Assembly: GCA_035771165.1 (NCBI GenBank)
Contig: JAWNZC010000349.1
Coordinates: 806,001 to 870,000, forward strand
Reading direction: 5' to 3'
Source: Paragorgia papillata
Taxonomy: Eukaryota > Cnidaria > Anthozoa > Scleralcyonacea > Coralliidae
Length of the DNA stretch: 64,000 nt
A program made the translations under genes and the position numbers. Below the pieces are notes generated by a model. The model saw only the letters and a list, made by a program, of their open reading frames with translations. It was not told the DNA's origin and searched no databases. Positions 13,971-27,300 of this stretch are shown here, piece after piece (position 1 is the stretch's first letter; the number at the start of each line of letters is the position of its first letter).

Positions 13971-15072
13971 GTTGCGTCGTGTTGCGTCGTGTTGTGCGTT
14001 GTAACAACCACAATCGCATATAGGGCACAAATAGGTAGAGACATAGACATAGGTATAGACGTGGACATGGGCATGAACACGAACACACACACAAATATCA
14101 CAAGTACGTGTACTTACATATATGCAAGTATATGTATACCTCTGTCGTTCGTTTTTTTATAAATATATAATATTCATAGCAAGTATATACTCAGACCAAA
14201 TAACAACAATCCTTTTTTTAGTACTCAGTACTCTTAGTTCATTCTTTATCTTATTAATTGTACTTTTCGCCTTAACATTATGTTCTTGCCCATATTTTTT
14301 TTCAAACAACGAACTCGCCGTGCAAAATGTGCCAAGCACTAACATTAGTGCATGTTAGAATTGTGGAGTCCTTTTTTTTTCATGGTCCATCAGTTGCGAC
14401 TGAAATATGATTTAGTTCTATAAGTCCTTGCACTGAATTTGTTTTCTGGTCAATGTGTTTAAGCCTTGTCCTTGTATATTATACACGTCTCTTTATATAT
14501 TGATTAAATAGAGAAAACAAATCCACTGTATTGCGTGCATAACCTAAAAAATACCATATACAAGATATTCCTTTTACAAACGTGCGTGATCAAACTAAAA
14601 TTTGTATTGCTTACAAACTAAAATCTGTATTGGTTATTTACTCTGTTGATCATTGGAGCTTAGAAGTTATCCCCCAGATGATTGTTTCGACGTCATCTGC
14701 AAGAGATCTATAGCTAAAATTCAGAACAAATGCAAATTATCATTTTTGATAATTATATAACCATATACTTTGATCTCGCTCTTCTTTCAAGCACCTTTAG
14801 GGATACTGGTTTTGTCTTGCTATGGTATTATTCTTGTGATTATGATTGTTGCATAAGTGTGAATGATGGTTAAATTTCAATGAGCAAAGATCACCAAACC
14901 GCACAAACGCGAAAATACGATTATACCAAAACAATAGAGAAAACAAAGCATCTTTTATTATATGCTTGTTTTTATGTTTGAATCAGACTATATATGTGGG
15001 TGTGTCCATCCCACGAGATCACAAAACCTTTCTTCTTTTCTAATTATAATGATATTCAGATAGAAGCCGAAG
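13971..15072. other. Intergenic region upstream of the large gene
   Basis: Nothing coding is seen apart from short fortuitous frames. It opens with GTGTTGCGTC units that continue the GTGTC microsatellite style. The rest is AT-rich and would contain any distal regulation of the gene at 15226. Confidence 0.4.
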
Positions 15073-15073
15073 C

Positions 15074-15105
15074 TTTAAAAACCTGCTACAACGAAGTGTT
15101 GTGTG
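15074..15105 (+). promoter_or_regulatory. Possible TATA-like box of the large gene
   Basis: CTTTAAAAACC at 15073 lies about 150 bp before the start codon, which would place transcription start near 15105 and leave a 5' UTR of about 120 bp. Position and sequence are only suggestive. Confidence 0.25.
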
Positions 15106-15225
15106 TGCAACGCCCTTTTTTGACAGACTAAGTGCTTGAGTTCGGTGTCGGTCTTCCTCGAAGCAAGAAGAACAACTGAAGACATCAATTGGCCGAGGTT
15201 TTGAATTCCCCATCCTCGGTGAGAA

Positions 15226-15326
15226 ATGATTGCGAAGAAGAAGCTAACGTGTTTGCTTCTAGCTTTTTGGCTAATACACGTAATAAAGTCTTCGGAAAGG
15301 AAACCACGAGATGCGAGTTTGGCATT
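15226..15326 (+). CDS. Exon 1: start codon and signal peptide
   Basis: The ATG at 15226 (context GAGAAATGA) opens MIAKKK followed by the hydrophobic core [14 protein letters not shown] and a polar KSSERKPRD tail, a classic secretion signal with cleavage likely near residues 22-24. The donor is CATT|GTAAGT, phase 2. The stop codons upstream and the clear signal make this the translation start. Confidence 0.9.
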
Positions 15327-18300
15327 GTAAGTCTTAACTTTCCTTGATCATGTTCATCTTACACAGTTGAACCACTTTGTTTCTAAATCTTTAGTTTGAC
15401 GACGATAGTAGAGCTTTGTTGTGAATATTACTTTTCTATAGACTGGAAGAACTCGATCAGGAATTGGTCTCCAATCGTAGTGAAACATCCACCGAAAATA
15501 CAGTTCGACACGTCTGTGTTTATCGTGAACCTTACCTCAAAATCGAACGTGAAGTGATTCGTGTTAACCAGACCGTTAAAGACGATATTATCGTTCGCTG
15601 TAGTGAAGCAGACAATGGCGTACCGTTGTGGAATGGAAGCGAATACTGCAAAGTCCACAGGTTTGTACGAGAGAAATTATCGATTATTCCTTATATCTGT
15701 TTGCTAGTATGTATAAGTGTATGTATAGGGTTCAAGAACTAGAATAATCTATATAGAAACACCGTGCACATTTACTTTTGGTACATTCAAAGCCACATCC
15801 ACACGTATACGTTTTCGTAGCGTTTTCATATTGTTCTCCATCCTCAAGCCAGTCAAGGGAATAGAAAACAATGGTCTACTTACCTGAAACAATATGAAAA
15901 CGCTACGAAAACGTATACGTGTGGACGTAGCCTTAGTTTGAGTGGGGTAAAGCTGGCAAACGCTGAAAGAGAAAATTAGATTGACTTTCAATACTCGTTT
16001 CCTCATATATTAACCAGTTTGTCATTAATGTCTAAATAGGAATCTAACATTAACACGGACGATACGGAAGAATGTTTACAAGACAAGGTACCAAGAAGTG
16101 AAAAAGTGCTGTGAAGGATGGACTGGCTCCGACTGTACTCAAGGTTGGTGCCGTTAGATATTCTGCATGACTTTATATATATTAAGCTTGAGTCTACATG
16201 CAAGTATTATGTGGTTCTAATTCGTTTGTTAACGTCAATGCATTCAGTTTTAAGGCTTGGAGCATTTTAGATCAGGTGCCCTGCATATAACTTTGAGAAG
16301 CATGGGTGGCGTGTGGTGTTAACGCGCTGGGTCGCACTATTGAATTAGACAAGTTAAGTCTGGTTATAGGCGGGGTTAGTATCTGGATGGGTGACCACTT
16401 GTCTCAAATTTGAATACCTCGTGAGAGTAGAGTTGTTGGTTCTCTTTTGTACTTTGAGCGTTCTTGTCCGGATTCTAGGCTTTTTTTTACCAGATTTTTA
16501 CAGCCCTTTTATTTTTGATGTTTTATACATAATCTTTTATACAATAATTCACACTGCATGTTCAACAGCGTGATCCGCGTCGTCAATTGATACGCAATAT
16601 AGCCGTAGGCGATTTGCCTTTATTATTCAAATTCCCTATATTTTACTCTTATACCTATACTATTACGCTACTGTGAAGCCAGACAGTGTGATTCTCATTG
16701 CCCACTCTAAAACTTGTAAAATTAAAAAATTATGTTTCCCTCGTTATTTTTCTTTGAATCACCAACATTTCCTGATATATTTCCTGATATAGAACGCGCC
16801 CATGAATTAATCTCGAAATGTAAAAAATCACCTTTAACTGCGAATTCTTAGGGGTTCCGTTATCATAGTTTTAATGTTATATTTGTTGTGAATTTGCATT
16901 TACTGTAAGTTTGTGAACTAACGTGTCACTTTTCTTGTTGTAGCAATTGCGTGCAACATTAAGTGCAAGAATGGAGGAGTTTGTGTCGATGGCAAGTGCT
17001 ATTGTTCTTCTGGATACACTGGAAATAAATGTGAAGAAGGTATAGATTTGTTTTTTTAATTATATACTGAAGTTCAAATATTTTTGTTTATAATATATAA
17101 TATCAGCTCTTTTTGTGAACTTAGCCAATCATTTTGTATTAAAGTTTATAAAAGTGTTTCCATGGCATGACCATTCTCAAATGTAATAGAAATATAGATC
17201 GTTTGTAATAATGCAAGCTGCTTGTGTGAAGTATTTATTGAATCGATTGCATTTTGCTTTTTTCTGTTCGGGTATTGTCATAGATGACGTCACAACGTAG
17301 GCGTCAGAGTCGGTCACCAATGCCGTCTTCTAACTTGAGTATTCAGTTCCCTCGACCTTCGCGGGGTTGAGTTTTGGAAGACATGTTTATTAGGAAGAGC
17401 AGCTAGGAAAGGGAGTTTGACATCGTGATTCGGTGCCAAAATTATAACCAATAAAATTTGTCGAACGATTCAAATCGCTGAATGTCGAAATGTTGTACAA
17501 GTTTGTTGTACTACTGTTGTAATGTACTCTTGTATCAGACTAAATTTCAATGTTTATACTTGTCTCTATTCAGCTGTTTGTAGTCACTCTTGTCAAAATG
17601 GAGGATCTTGTGTTTCGCCTGATGAGTGCGAATGTTTATCTGGTTGGCAAGGAAAATATTGCGAACAAGGTACGCTGCTGACCAGCACTAGTTTCTCGAT
17701 AATCAATACATCAATTGTAGCTTTACTGATCAGCAACATCTTGCTGTAAGCCGGTTTTCCACTTGTAAATAAATTTGCGTGAATTTTTTACATGAATTTT
17801 TGTAAATACCCCCTGATTAGAAAACATTAATGCAACCTCCCTTGCCCTCTTTTATATTGGGGGCCTGGAAAATGGAAATAGGCTACTGAGGCAGGCGTCA
17901 TTTTGTCAAAATATTAAGGTTATGTTTTACAGTTCTTTTATTTTATGTTTACAAAAAAACATCGCTACAGCATCTGAAAACATTCAGTTTCAAAAACTAC
18001 TCAAACAACTACAACTACCTGGCTGACTGCCACGGCTATATTCATTTATGGCATTTCAGATATTAAAACAGCAGCCACCAACAGGCAAGCAAACTCAGAT
18101 GACAGTCTGACATGCAATGGATACGTTTAAAACACTTTAAGGACGCACAAAAAAGAAAACAAAATTAAACCGTGATAGGATGTAAACAGGGAAACTTGAA
18201 CGTTTTTGCTACTATATTAAAATGTTCGTGATTACTGATAGCAGCTGCTCTATATTTTTACCGTAAACTTTTCGCCGGTCTTTATTTCTTCGTTGGTTTT

Positions 18301-21300
18301 CTAGTTTTACTATTGCTTTTTCCTCCTGTAGAGTTTCGGTTTGACGGGTTTCCTTCTACATAAGACGTTGTTTTGCTTTATGCGTAGACGTTGATTTGTT
18401 TCTGTTCTTTCAAAAGTGATGTACGTTTCCCAAAAACTCCTGTCTCAAGTCTTTTTGTCAAGAAAAAATTATGTTGATATAGTTCAAATATTTTTGTTAA
18501 GAACTACATTGTTCCCAGTGCCCCACAATTTTAACCGCGCGTGGTCCGTCCACACATATATACAAATAAATAAATAAATAAATATTCAGGTCACAGAAGT
18601 TCGTTCGCATATCACGTTTGTCCACGCGTGTAAAATGACTCCACGCGTGTCGAGATTAGCACCCTCACCGGGCTCCGGGCCTTCGGCCCTACGCCCGGGC
18701 TCGGGGATTACATCTTTATAATGTCGATTACTTTAAAAAAATTGCAAGTTGAAAACTGGTTATAGAAGAAGATCAGTATTGGTACAACGGTCAGCGCATT
18801 GCGCCTTTTCACCCAGTGGCGCAGGAAGCAAGTTGATGTTGGAGGGGCACAGCTTCGAAAGGGCATTTTGGTTGTTGTTTGGGGGGGGGGGGGGGGGGTT
18901 AGACTTTTAAAAGGACACTTGTCCCTTCTGCTTTCATCTTTGCTGCTCGATACGATTTCTCCTCGATTCAGTATACGGTTGTTTTCTCTGATGATCGATT
19001 GAAGCTAAAATGTAAACCGAATGTTTAAATAAACGCTAGGATATTTTTTATTGCAGCTCACTGCTCCAAGCAATGTATGCATGGCGGTTCGTGTGTGGCA
19101 CCCGATGTTTGTGCGTGTACCAATGGCTTCACTGGAACGCAATGTGAAAAAGGTAACGTCTCGTTTTTATAACATTACAGGCGTATAAAAATATTTAGCG
19201 GTACAAAAATATTTCCTTGTCTGCGCAACACACGATCGATGCGAGTCCTTTTCTTTGTAAATTTATTGGTTTTCAAAAATTGTGCCCTACCATCCATGAG
19301 TACCTTGCGTGGCCCGCTTCCTCCGTTTCATTAGGGAGCTTATTATTAAGCAAGCTAGGACGACGACGGTAATCTAAAGTTCAATATCTAACAGAAAGCA
19401 CGCATCCATTTACGTAGTATTGAATACTTAAAGTCTGTTTTTCGACATCCAGAAGCTTTAGAGTTCTAAAAGGATTTTGTTGCATTCATGTAGTTTGAAG
19501 TCAAACTCAACTAACAGGTTTCGCCGTTTTACGAGTTAACGTTGTCCTGAAGACGTGATTGCTCTTGGGACTAAAAATTATTCATTTTTTTTGTTGTGCG
19601 AGAAAAATTCTATTGTATTACATGTAAGGACGTTGTCCTTGACGTTCGCGTTGTATTTGCTTAACCTTCCTATTGTCATGCGCGAACACCGCTGATTGAT
19701 TTAGTCTTACAGACCTACGATAGTTTACATCATTGTTTCAGCAGTACTAGTGTTGAAGCAAAACAACGTTGTTTCCAGGTTTCGGAAGTATAAAAAAATG
19801 CATTGCGTGGTGGAACTACGATGTAAACCTCGTATAGTTTAGTTTATAATATTAACGTTCTTGTTCCAACTGGCTAAGTTTATATTAGAATGAAAATGTA
19901 TCGTTTTTTGATAGGGGTGTGTCTTCCTCCCTGTATGAACGGCGGCGCGTGCAACACGCAAAGAACATGTGACTGTAAAGTTGGTTGGACTGGAAAATCG
20001 TGCAGCGAAGGTTAGTTACTGATAAATGTTGGTCATACGTTTTTAATTCGCTTTTGAGTTGTGGTACTTCCAGATGAGTCCCAACGTGGAATCGAACTGG
20101 AGTTACTTTCCCTCCGGTGACACTTGAACCGATCTCGTAGCCAGAGCCTGCGGTCCTTTTGTCCAGCGACAAGGAGCCATCTCCCAAGAGAACGCACAAG
20201 AGGACTTAAGCCAATCACCGTACCGTTTTACTTCGCTCCGGCCAGAGCCGATGGCTTCTTGCCGTGGGACAAAACAAGCGCAGGCTCTGGATAATGGATT
20301 TTATTATCATCACTAAGACATGGCAAAGCGGATTAGACCCAAAATGCTTTGCTCTATGAATACTATATCTAGTATGCTGTCAAATATTTAATGAGGTAAA
20401 AGGTTGTATCGCATTATACCCTGGTTCCAGAGATTTTTGGGTCGGATATATAATATGCATAGGAGAAAGCAATTTGGAAGAGTGCAATATTAAACACTTA
20501 TTTACTTCAACCTGCTTGGCTGTATTTAGAAATCGGAGGAAGAACACTGACTCGTGTTGGATATATTACTTGCAAAATTAAGGCATGTCGTATCTTGCAA
20601 CAAGACTGTGAAATTTCTCGCTGCATGTGTATAAAAAAAGACTGTTGTCCAGTTACTTTCGACACAGCGGTATCGAAAAATCAAAATTTTAAAGTTAACC
20701 CAGATCTTTGTTCAGAATATATATAAATTAAATACTTTTAAATAGCGTATTGACTTTTCTTCTTAACTTTTTCAACCTACCTACAGCTATTTGTCAAGGA
20801 GGATGTAGATATGGAAAATGCTTGGCTCCAAACAAATGCTTCTGTCCTCCTGGTTATGGAGGAAATAACTGCGAGTTGTGTGAGTATTAGAGTCGACAAA
20901 AACCGCTCCTGTTAAATTTTGTGTACATTATTGTATATGTACATTTTTCTACAATCTCATTGTGTACATTCTTTTTTTCAGCATTAATCAATCCACCTAT
21001 AGCTGATTATGCTTTGAAAATTAAAAGAGAAACAGTTGTTTCAAGTAAGTATTTCGATAAGAACAACCTCTATTTATTCGGGTATGTATTTTAAACGATA
21101 TTAGATGTGTTATTTATTTATATATATTATTTTATTGTTATTTATATCTTGAGAAATTAAAACTTGTGAAATTATAATGGCGACCGTTTACAAGGTTTTC
21201 CTATCTTTATTTTTGAGATTTCAATTTGTTTGATATGTAAATGAGATACACCAGGGTACATCATTTCGTGCATTACAAAATTACTCACCTCTGATTGATC

Positions 21301-24300
21301 AACATGAGATATTCAGTTTTAATATGCACAGTTTCAAGTGATTTTGTTGGTTTCGGCTAAAAGGGATGATTCAAAAGGACCCGTCCAGTCCTTTCGCGGT
21401 TTTTCCAAAATATGTCGTCAAATATATTTGTCCAAAAATCTAGGCGGTAAACCAGATTTCTGATTACGGTTAGGGTTTATGTTGTGGTTAGGGTATCAAA
21501 AAGATTGCTAAAATCTTGAGACTCGCTGAAGACGACATATTTTGGAAAAGCCGCGAAAGGCCTGGACGGGTCCTTTTGAGTCATCCCTTTTAACGTCGAC
21601 CCTCATTTACATATCAAACAAATTGAAGTATCTCAAAAACGAAGAAAAGTACGAAAAAGTTCTTTATTATTTCACGAGTTCTTTCAAATTAGATTAACTT
21701 AATTTATATTGCCAATTCCCTTTTAAATATGTACTCCATTACATTAATTTACTTTTTCTATTCTTTGTATTACAGACGGTCTCACTGAAGATGATCTCTG
21801 CTATACTTGGGGACAATCTCATTTTAAAACATTTGATGGAAAATATTTCTACTTTCCCGGGCAATGCTCGTACAAGTTGGTTGCAGATTGCTTAGACGAC
21901 ATGTTCGCCGTTCATGTCACGAACGATCCCGACTGCCAGTCGATAGCCAAATGTCGTAGATCAATTGAACTGTATCTCGGAGAAAATGAAATAAAGGTAC
22001 ATTTGCTCAAAATTACTTTCCTTTAGAATTAATTTGAGAAGCCGTTTCGGAATTGAGTCCTTGCGGAAATCCAAATTAATTGCACAGTGAACTACGAGTG
22101 TAAAAATCCAAATTGATGTCCACCAAATTTATGTACATATAAATGTCCGCAGAACATTTCAAGACCTATTTCTAGAAATTTCGAACGTAAGAACACTTGA
22201 CGTCATTTAAGGCGGTTTTCCACTAAGGCGACATTTGTCGACCGACTCGACATTTTTCTTTTGTCTTGGCTAATTAGTTCCACTCGAGAACTTGTGTAAC
22301 AAAAGAAAATGTCGCTTCGCGCAACATTTTTCGCCTAGTGGAAAACCGCCTTTAAACGCGAAAGAAACGCGGAGGTTGCTGGTGACCGTCAAAGTGAGTT
22401 CATGAGAATATACACGTATATGGTACATTGTTACAATAAACAGTGCTTTTTTCGTATATGTTTTTGCTGTACAAGCTGTCGTAAATTAAACTCTGAGCTC
22501 CAGACGGGACTCGAACCCACAACCTTCCGAACGATCTACCATCTGAGTTCCAGTGTCTCAATGGTGAGAGCATCCGGCTGGCATTCGCAAGGTTGTGGGT
22601 TCGAGTCCCGTCTGGAGCTCAGAGTTCAATTTACGACAGCTTGTACAGCAAAATATACGGGAAAAAACTTTACCAACTCGAGTTGAAAACCATAGAGATC
22701 CTATAAATACTAGAGGGGGCATCCTATCTTAATTTCAGTCAACCGCGGGTAACCAATTGAACGCCGCCATCTTGGATTTTTTTTGAGGCAAACATTAGGC
22801 GCGTTGGTCGGCAAAGGACTGGGTCTAATACATTTGCCAACCAATTGACTGAAATATCATAGGTAATGGCGGCTGCCATGTGGTTACCAAATTTTCCCGC
22901 CAATGCCCCTCTAGTATTTATATGATCTCTATGCTGAAAACACTAATAACATACAAAAAACGGAGCTTTGTTTATTCGTTAATTATAACTTGAGTATTTC
23001 TCATGTCTTAGATTCACCTCGACCAAGGTACTCGTGTAAGCATCAATGGTGCGAACGTGAACTTGCCTTATGTGGTTGAAAAGATTGTTGTTATGGAGGT
23101 TTCTCAGTACATCTTAGTTTACGGCTTCAGTGGTATCACCGTGCAATGGGACGGACATAATGGCGTGTACGTACGCATGGCTAAAGAATTTCAAAATAAC
23201 ACTTGCGGACTGTGTGGAAACTTTAATGGAAACCCTGATGACGACTTTACCACCCTTGGTGGCTCCCTAGTCGACTCACCAGCCACTTTTGGCAACAGTT
23301 ATAAGATGACTATGCTGGGCGAGACTTGTCCTGACGTTACCGAACAACAAGAAGCGTTCCCTTGTACTGGTTTGAGCGTGACAGAACAGTCCAGCGTCAG
23401 CGCTCTCTGTAACGTGATATATGCTCCTGATTTTAGTCCGTGCCACTCGGTTGTTCCTCCAGATCTATTTCTCCGGATGTGTGAGGAAGATGTGTGCTCC
23501 TGCAACTTTACCTCCGTTCCCAGCTGTCCTTGCGATGCCTTGATGCAATACTCACGCGCATGCGCAAGAAATGGAATAGTGCTTAACTGGAGAAAACCAG
23601 ATTTTTGTGGTAAGTACATCTGTATGTACACGGTACTTTCCTACAAGTCAAGTCTACAACTTTAAACCGACTTGCATGGGTTGCAAGGTCGGGCGAAAAT
23701 CCTTTCTTGCGTGTTCTTGCATTGCTAGAAATATACTAAACCCCCATTAACTGTTTTTCCTTTCTTAAAATGTTCTTTATCCAGCAGCCCAAGTTTGTTC
23801 AGCCAATCTTGAATACTCTGAATGTGGTTCCGCATGCCCAAAGCGTTGTAGCAATAAAGATCTTGTGTTTGCCTGTAATCAGCAGTGTGTCGATGGTTGT
23901 CATTGTTCAGACACTAACTACTTCAATGGTTCTCATTGTATCGAAGAGAGGGCGTGTCCTTGTGAGTACAAGCAGGAGGTCTATCCTACAGGAAGCAAGA
24001 TAAAACTCGATTGCAATGAATGGTGAGTAACGTATTATAATATGCGCTGCAAAATGAATCCGTTTCGGAAATCAGCATTGGGAGAAAACGAGTACTTGAA
24101 TGTGGAACAGAATACTAGATTATATTTCTCGCAAGTTTATTGAATGTGTCGTTGGTACAAGAGTAAGCGCACGTGCCTTTTACCTGTGCAACCTGGGTTC
24201 AATTCCTTCTCCATGCAATTTACCTGATTAAAATTTCACCTTGGCCGCATGTGAGAAGCGTGCTTTTAGTTGAGGCCTAAGTCAGACGTCGCTCATTTCA

Positions 24301-27300
24301 TGCGCTGAACATAATGCAAATCAGCATAAACAAAGGATTTAGCTCATTATCATTGGGTTCGGCGTATGAGAAGAGCGACGTTTGACCTAGGCCGAAGTCT
24401 ACCTAGCCTACTCGCAGGCAACTTTAACGCGGGTTGTCACTTTGAGGGGCTGGGAAACGTATTTGCCCGCGCCACCCGAGCTTTCCTCACCTTTTACAAA
24501 TAAGAGTTTATAGCGTGGCGTGCGGGGAGTATAGACTCTACCAAACACCACAGGTTTTTTCCTGGGTACTCTGTTTTCTTTCTGTAGTAATACTGGACCA
24601 ATGAGTTATACGGCCATTACTGGACCTCTAGGGAGAACAGTTTTAAGAGTTAATTACCGAGAGCCGAGGCATTAACTTCCCGAGGCGCGTACTAATTTAG
24701 TTCAAATTTCACAATGTTTTGTCTGAGCTTTACACAGATAAAGACCGCGCGTGCATTTAAATTTCAATTCAGTTTGTATGGTAATAACAAAGAAAACCGC
24801 GTGAAATTTGAACTAATGACTGTTAGGGTTATCGAGTACAAATAAAGTCTCGCTATGTGATATTCTGTCTTTTATATTCCCGATAGAAGATAAACATTTA
24901 AACAAGTAAAACTTTTGCCAAAGCAATTTTCTTATCTTCCTAGCTACATATAGTCGTATACATGTCAATTGTATGTAATTTATATATTTTCACCATAAAT
25001 ATTCGATTTTTTTAAGCAATTGCAAGTCCGGGAGATGGAACTGTTCTGCAAAGATTTGCCCTGGTACGTACGTATGCATGCATGCTTATGTCAGCAGAGC
25101 ACTAGTCATAGAAAGTTCCACGTTAGTGGCCGCCATCTTTCAAGTATTGGAAGTACTTACTGGTTATATATACCCATGCGATGTAAAGTCGTATACTATT
25201 TAATTAAAATTCATTGTGTTTGCAATACTTGCAACATGTCGGCCGTTATGGTGAAACTTGCTGTATGTAGTCATCTATTTTCACGAACCACCAGTGCAGC
25301 ACCCAGCAGACTGTCAGAATTTCAAGCTCAGGGTAATTAACTTGATTTATGCGTGGTTGGGAAAATAAGCGGTAATCAATGGTCACGAATGTGATAAAGG
25401 ATTTATCATCGCGACTGAGTGTTTTTAGGCAACCTCTGTGATCTTGAACTATATATACGTAAGTTCTTTACCGAGGCCCAGTTATTTACCTTGGGCCTCG
25501 GTAAACAACTGGCGTAGTTACCTCGTGTTCGGTAACTAACCTATACTTAGAAAGAATTGTGCATTGCAGTCGTTTTTGATCTACAATCTTTTACGAAAAT
25601 ATTGAATAAAACGATCTGTTCTTTACTAGGTGTCTGTTCTGCGACTGGTGATCCCCATTATCGAACATTTGATGGCAAAGTTTACTCTTTCATGGGTAAA
25701 TGTCAGTACGTGCTTGCTCGTGATTGCTTTTCAAACCAGTTTGAGATATTAGTACAGAACACACCCTGCGGACCGGCTAATATCTTGACTTGTTCTAAGT
25801 CTGCTCTTGTACGTATCAATGGTACCAATGTGGCGCTCCAAAGAGCTGGATTGGTTACACTAAATGGAGCAAAAATAACAAGTTTTCCTATTGATCGACC
25901 AGGTAAGAATGGTTTTTCCCAGTTCTTGTAGTGCATATTAAAAACAATCTTTAAGTTCGATAATAAACTGACGGAGTGCGCATTTGAACTTAAATCTAGT
26001 GCTTCACAGTATTACTGGGGAACTACAGTCCGTTTTGCGCATGTCCATAGGATTGTTTACGTTTTAATTTGAGTTCTTATAATTTGAATAACATTTTGAT
26101 AAAAGTCTTGGACGAATCAGTTCGAAGACACAACAACAACTTCATCTATCTCCATCTCCGAAACGTTTCAACTGTATCTTAGAGGCATCTGCATGGTGGC
26201 GTAATATTGTTTCCTGCTACTACCAGTGTTATTAGACAGAGGTTGTATAGTATCTTACAATTTACTTTTAGCCGTTACGTTTATGAACAAGATCAACATC
26301 GACTATTCGCTGCGTAGAATGAGAACGAGTATATCAAATTTTCAGTCCCCAACAATAAAATCACAGAACATGCACAAAACCGACTGTATACCTTGAAAAA
26401 AATTGTTGTACCCTAACAAGTTTACTTGAGCTGAAAAATCTGTTATGTGGATTACCGTTGAAAGACGGTCAAATTGTATGATTTTTATCGCCATTTCCCG
26501 TATAAGTACCCTGCGAGTCAGAGCCCCTTTCCGACCCACACGCAGGCTTCGGGTGAAAGTGGGCTCTGCCAACAAACTCGATATTTCTTTTTGAGCGTGC
26601 GTGCATGAACGGTTGCAAAGATACTATTTTTGGCCCAGGCCCTAACGCGCTACTTGCTATTTCCCTGCTTGCGTGTTTCTTGCGGGTGCTCGTAAACAAA
26701 CTTGTTTGACCAGTTCAAAACCGGACTGACTGGCCACAAACTTGGGGCAAAGATCGAGTTTGTTGGCAGAGCCCACTTTCCCCCGAAGCCTGCGTGTGGG
26801 TCGGAAAGGGGCTCCGACTCGCAGGGTACCGTATAAGGTACGGAGGCTTCCAAACTGTACCGTATTGTGCGTTAGGGTAACGCCCACGGTCTATTACTAA
26901 CGGTCTAAATACTAGTTTATAATAAGGGTATATTGTCGCAAATGGTGTTTTTCTGAGCTGCAATATTTTTTCTTTGAAGGGTTTTCTATTACTCGCGTTT
27001 CTACCCTGACACACCTCCATGTAAATGCTGGTTTCAAAGTCACCTGGGATGGCTATTTGCGACTTTACGTTAGCCTGGATTCAACCTTTAGTGGTAAAAC
27101 ATGTGGTTTATGTGGCAACTTCAACCACGATCAACGGGACGATTTCCTCGATCGAGAAAATATCGTCGAGCCCAGCGCCATTGCTTTCGGGAATTCTTGG
27201 AAAACCGACATAAACTGCGAAGATGTCGCCTATAAAGAGAAAAACCCATGCGAGGTTTTTGTCCAGAGGGCTTCAATTGCGTCTACGAAATGTGGCGTTT

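Noticed and set aside
22547..22619. Functional tRNA-Ala gene
   Set aside because: Mismatches in the D and anticodon stems, an unusual GGC anticodon, and location within a palindromic repeat.
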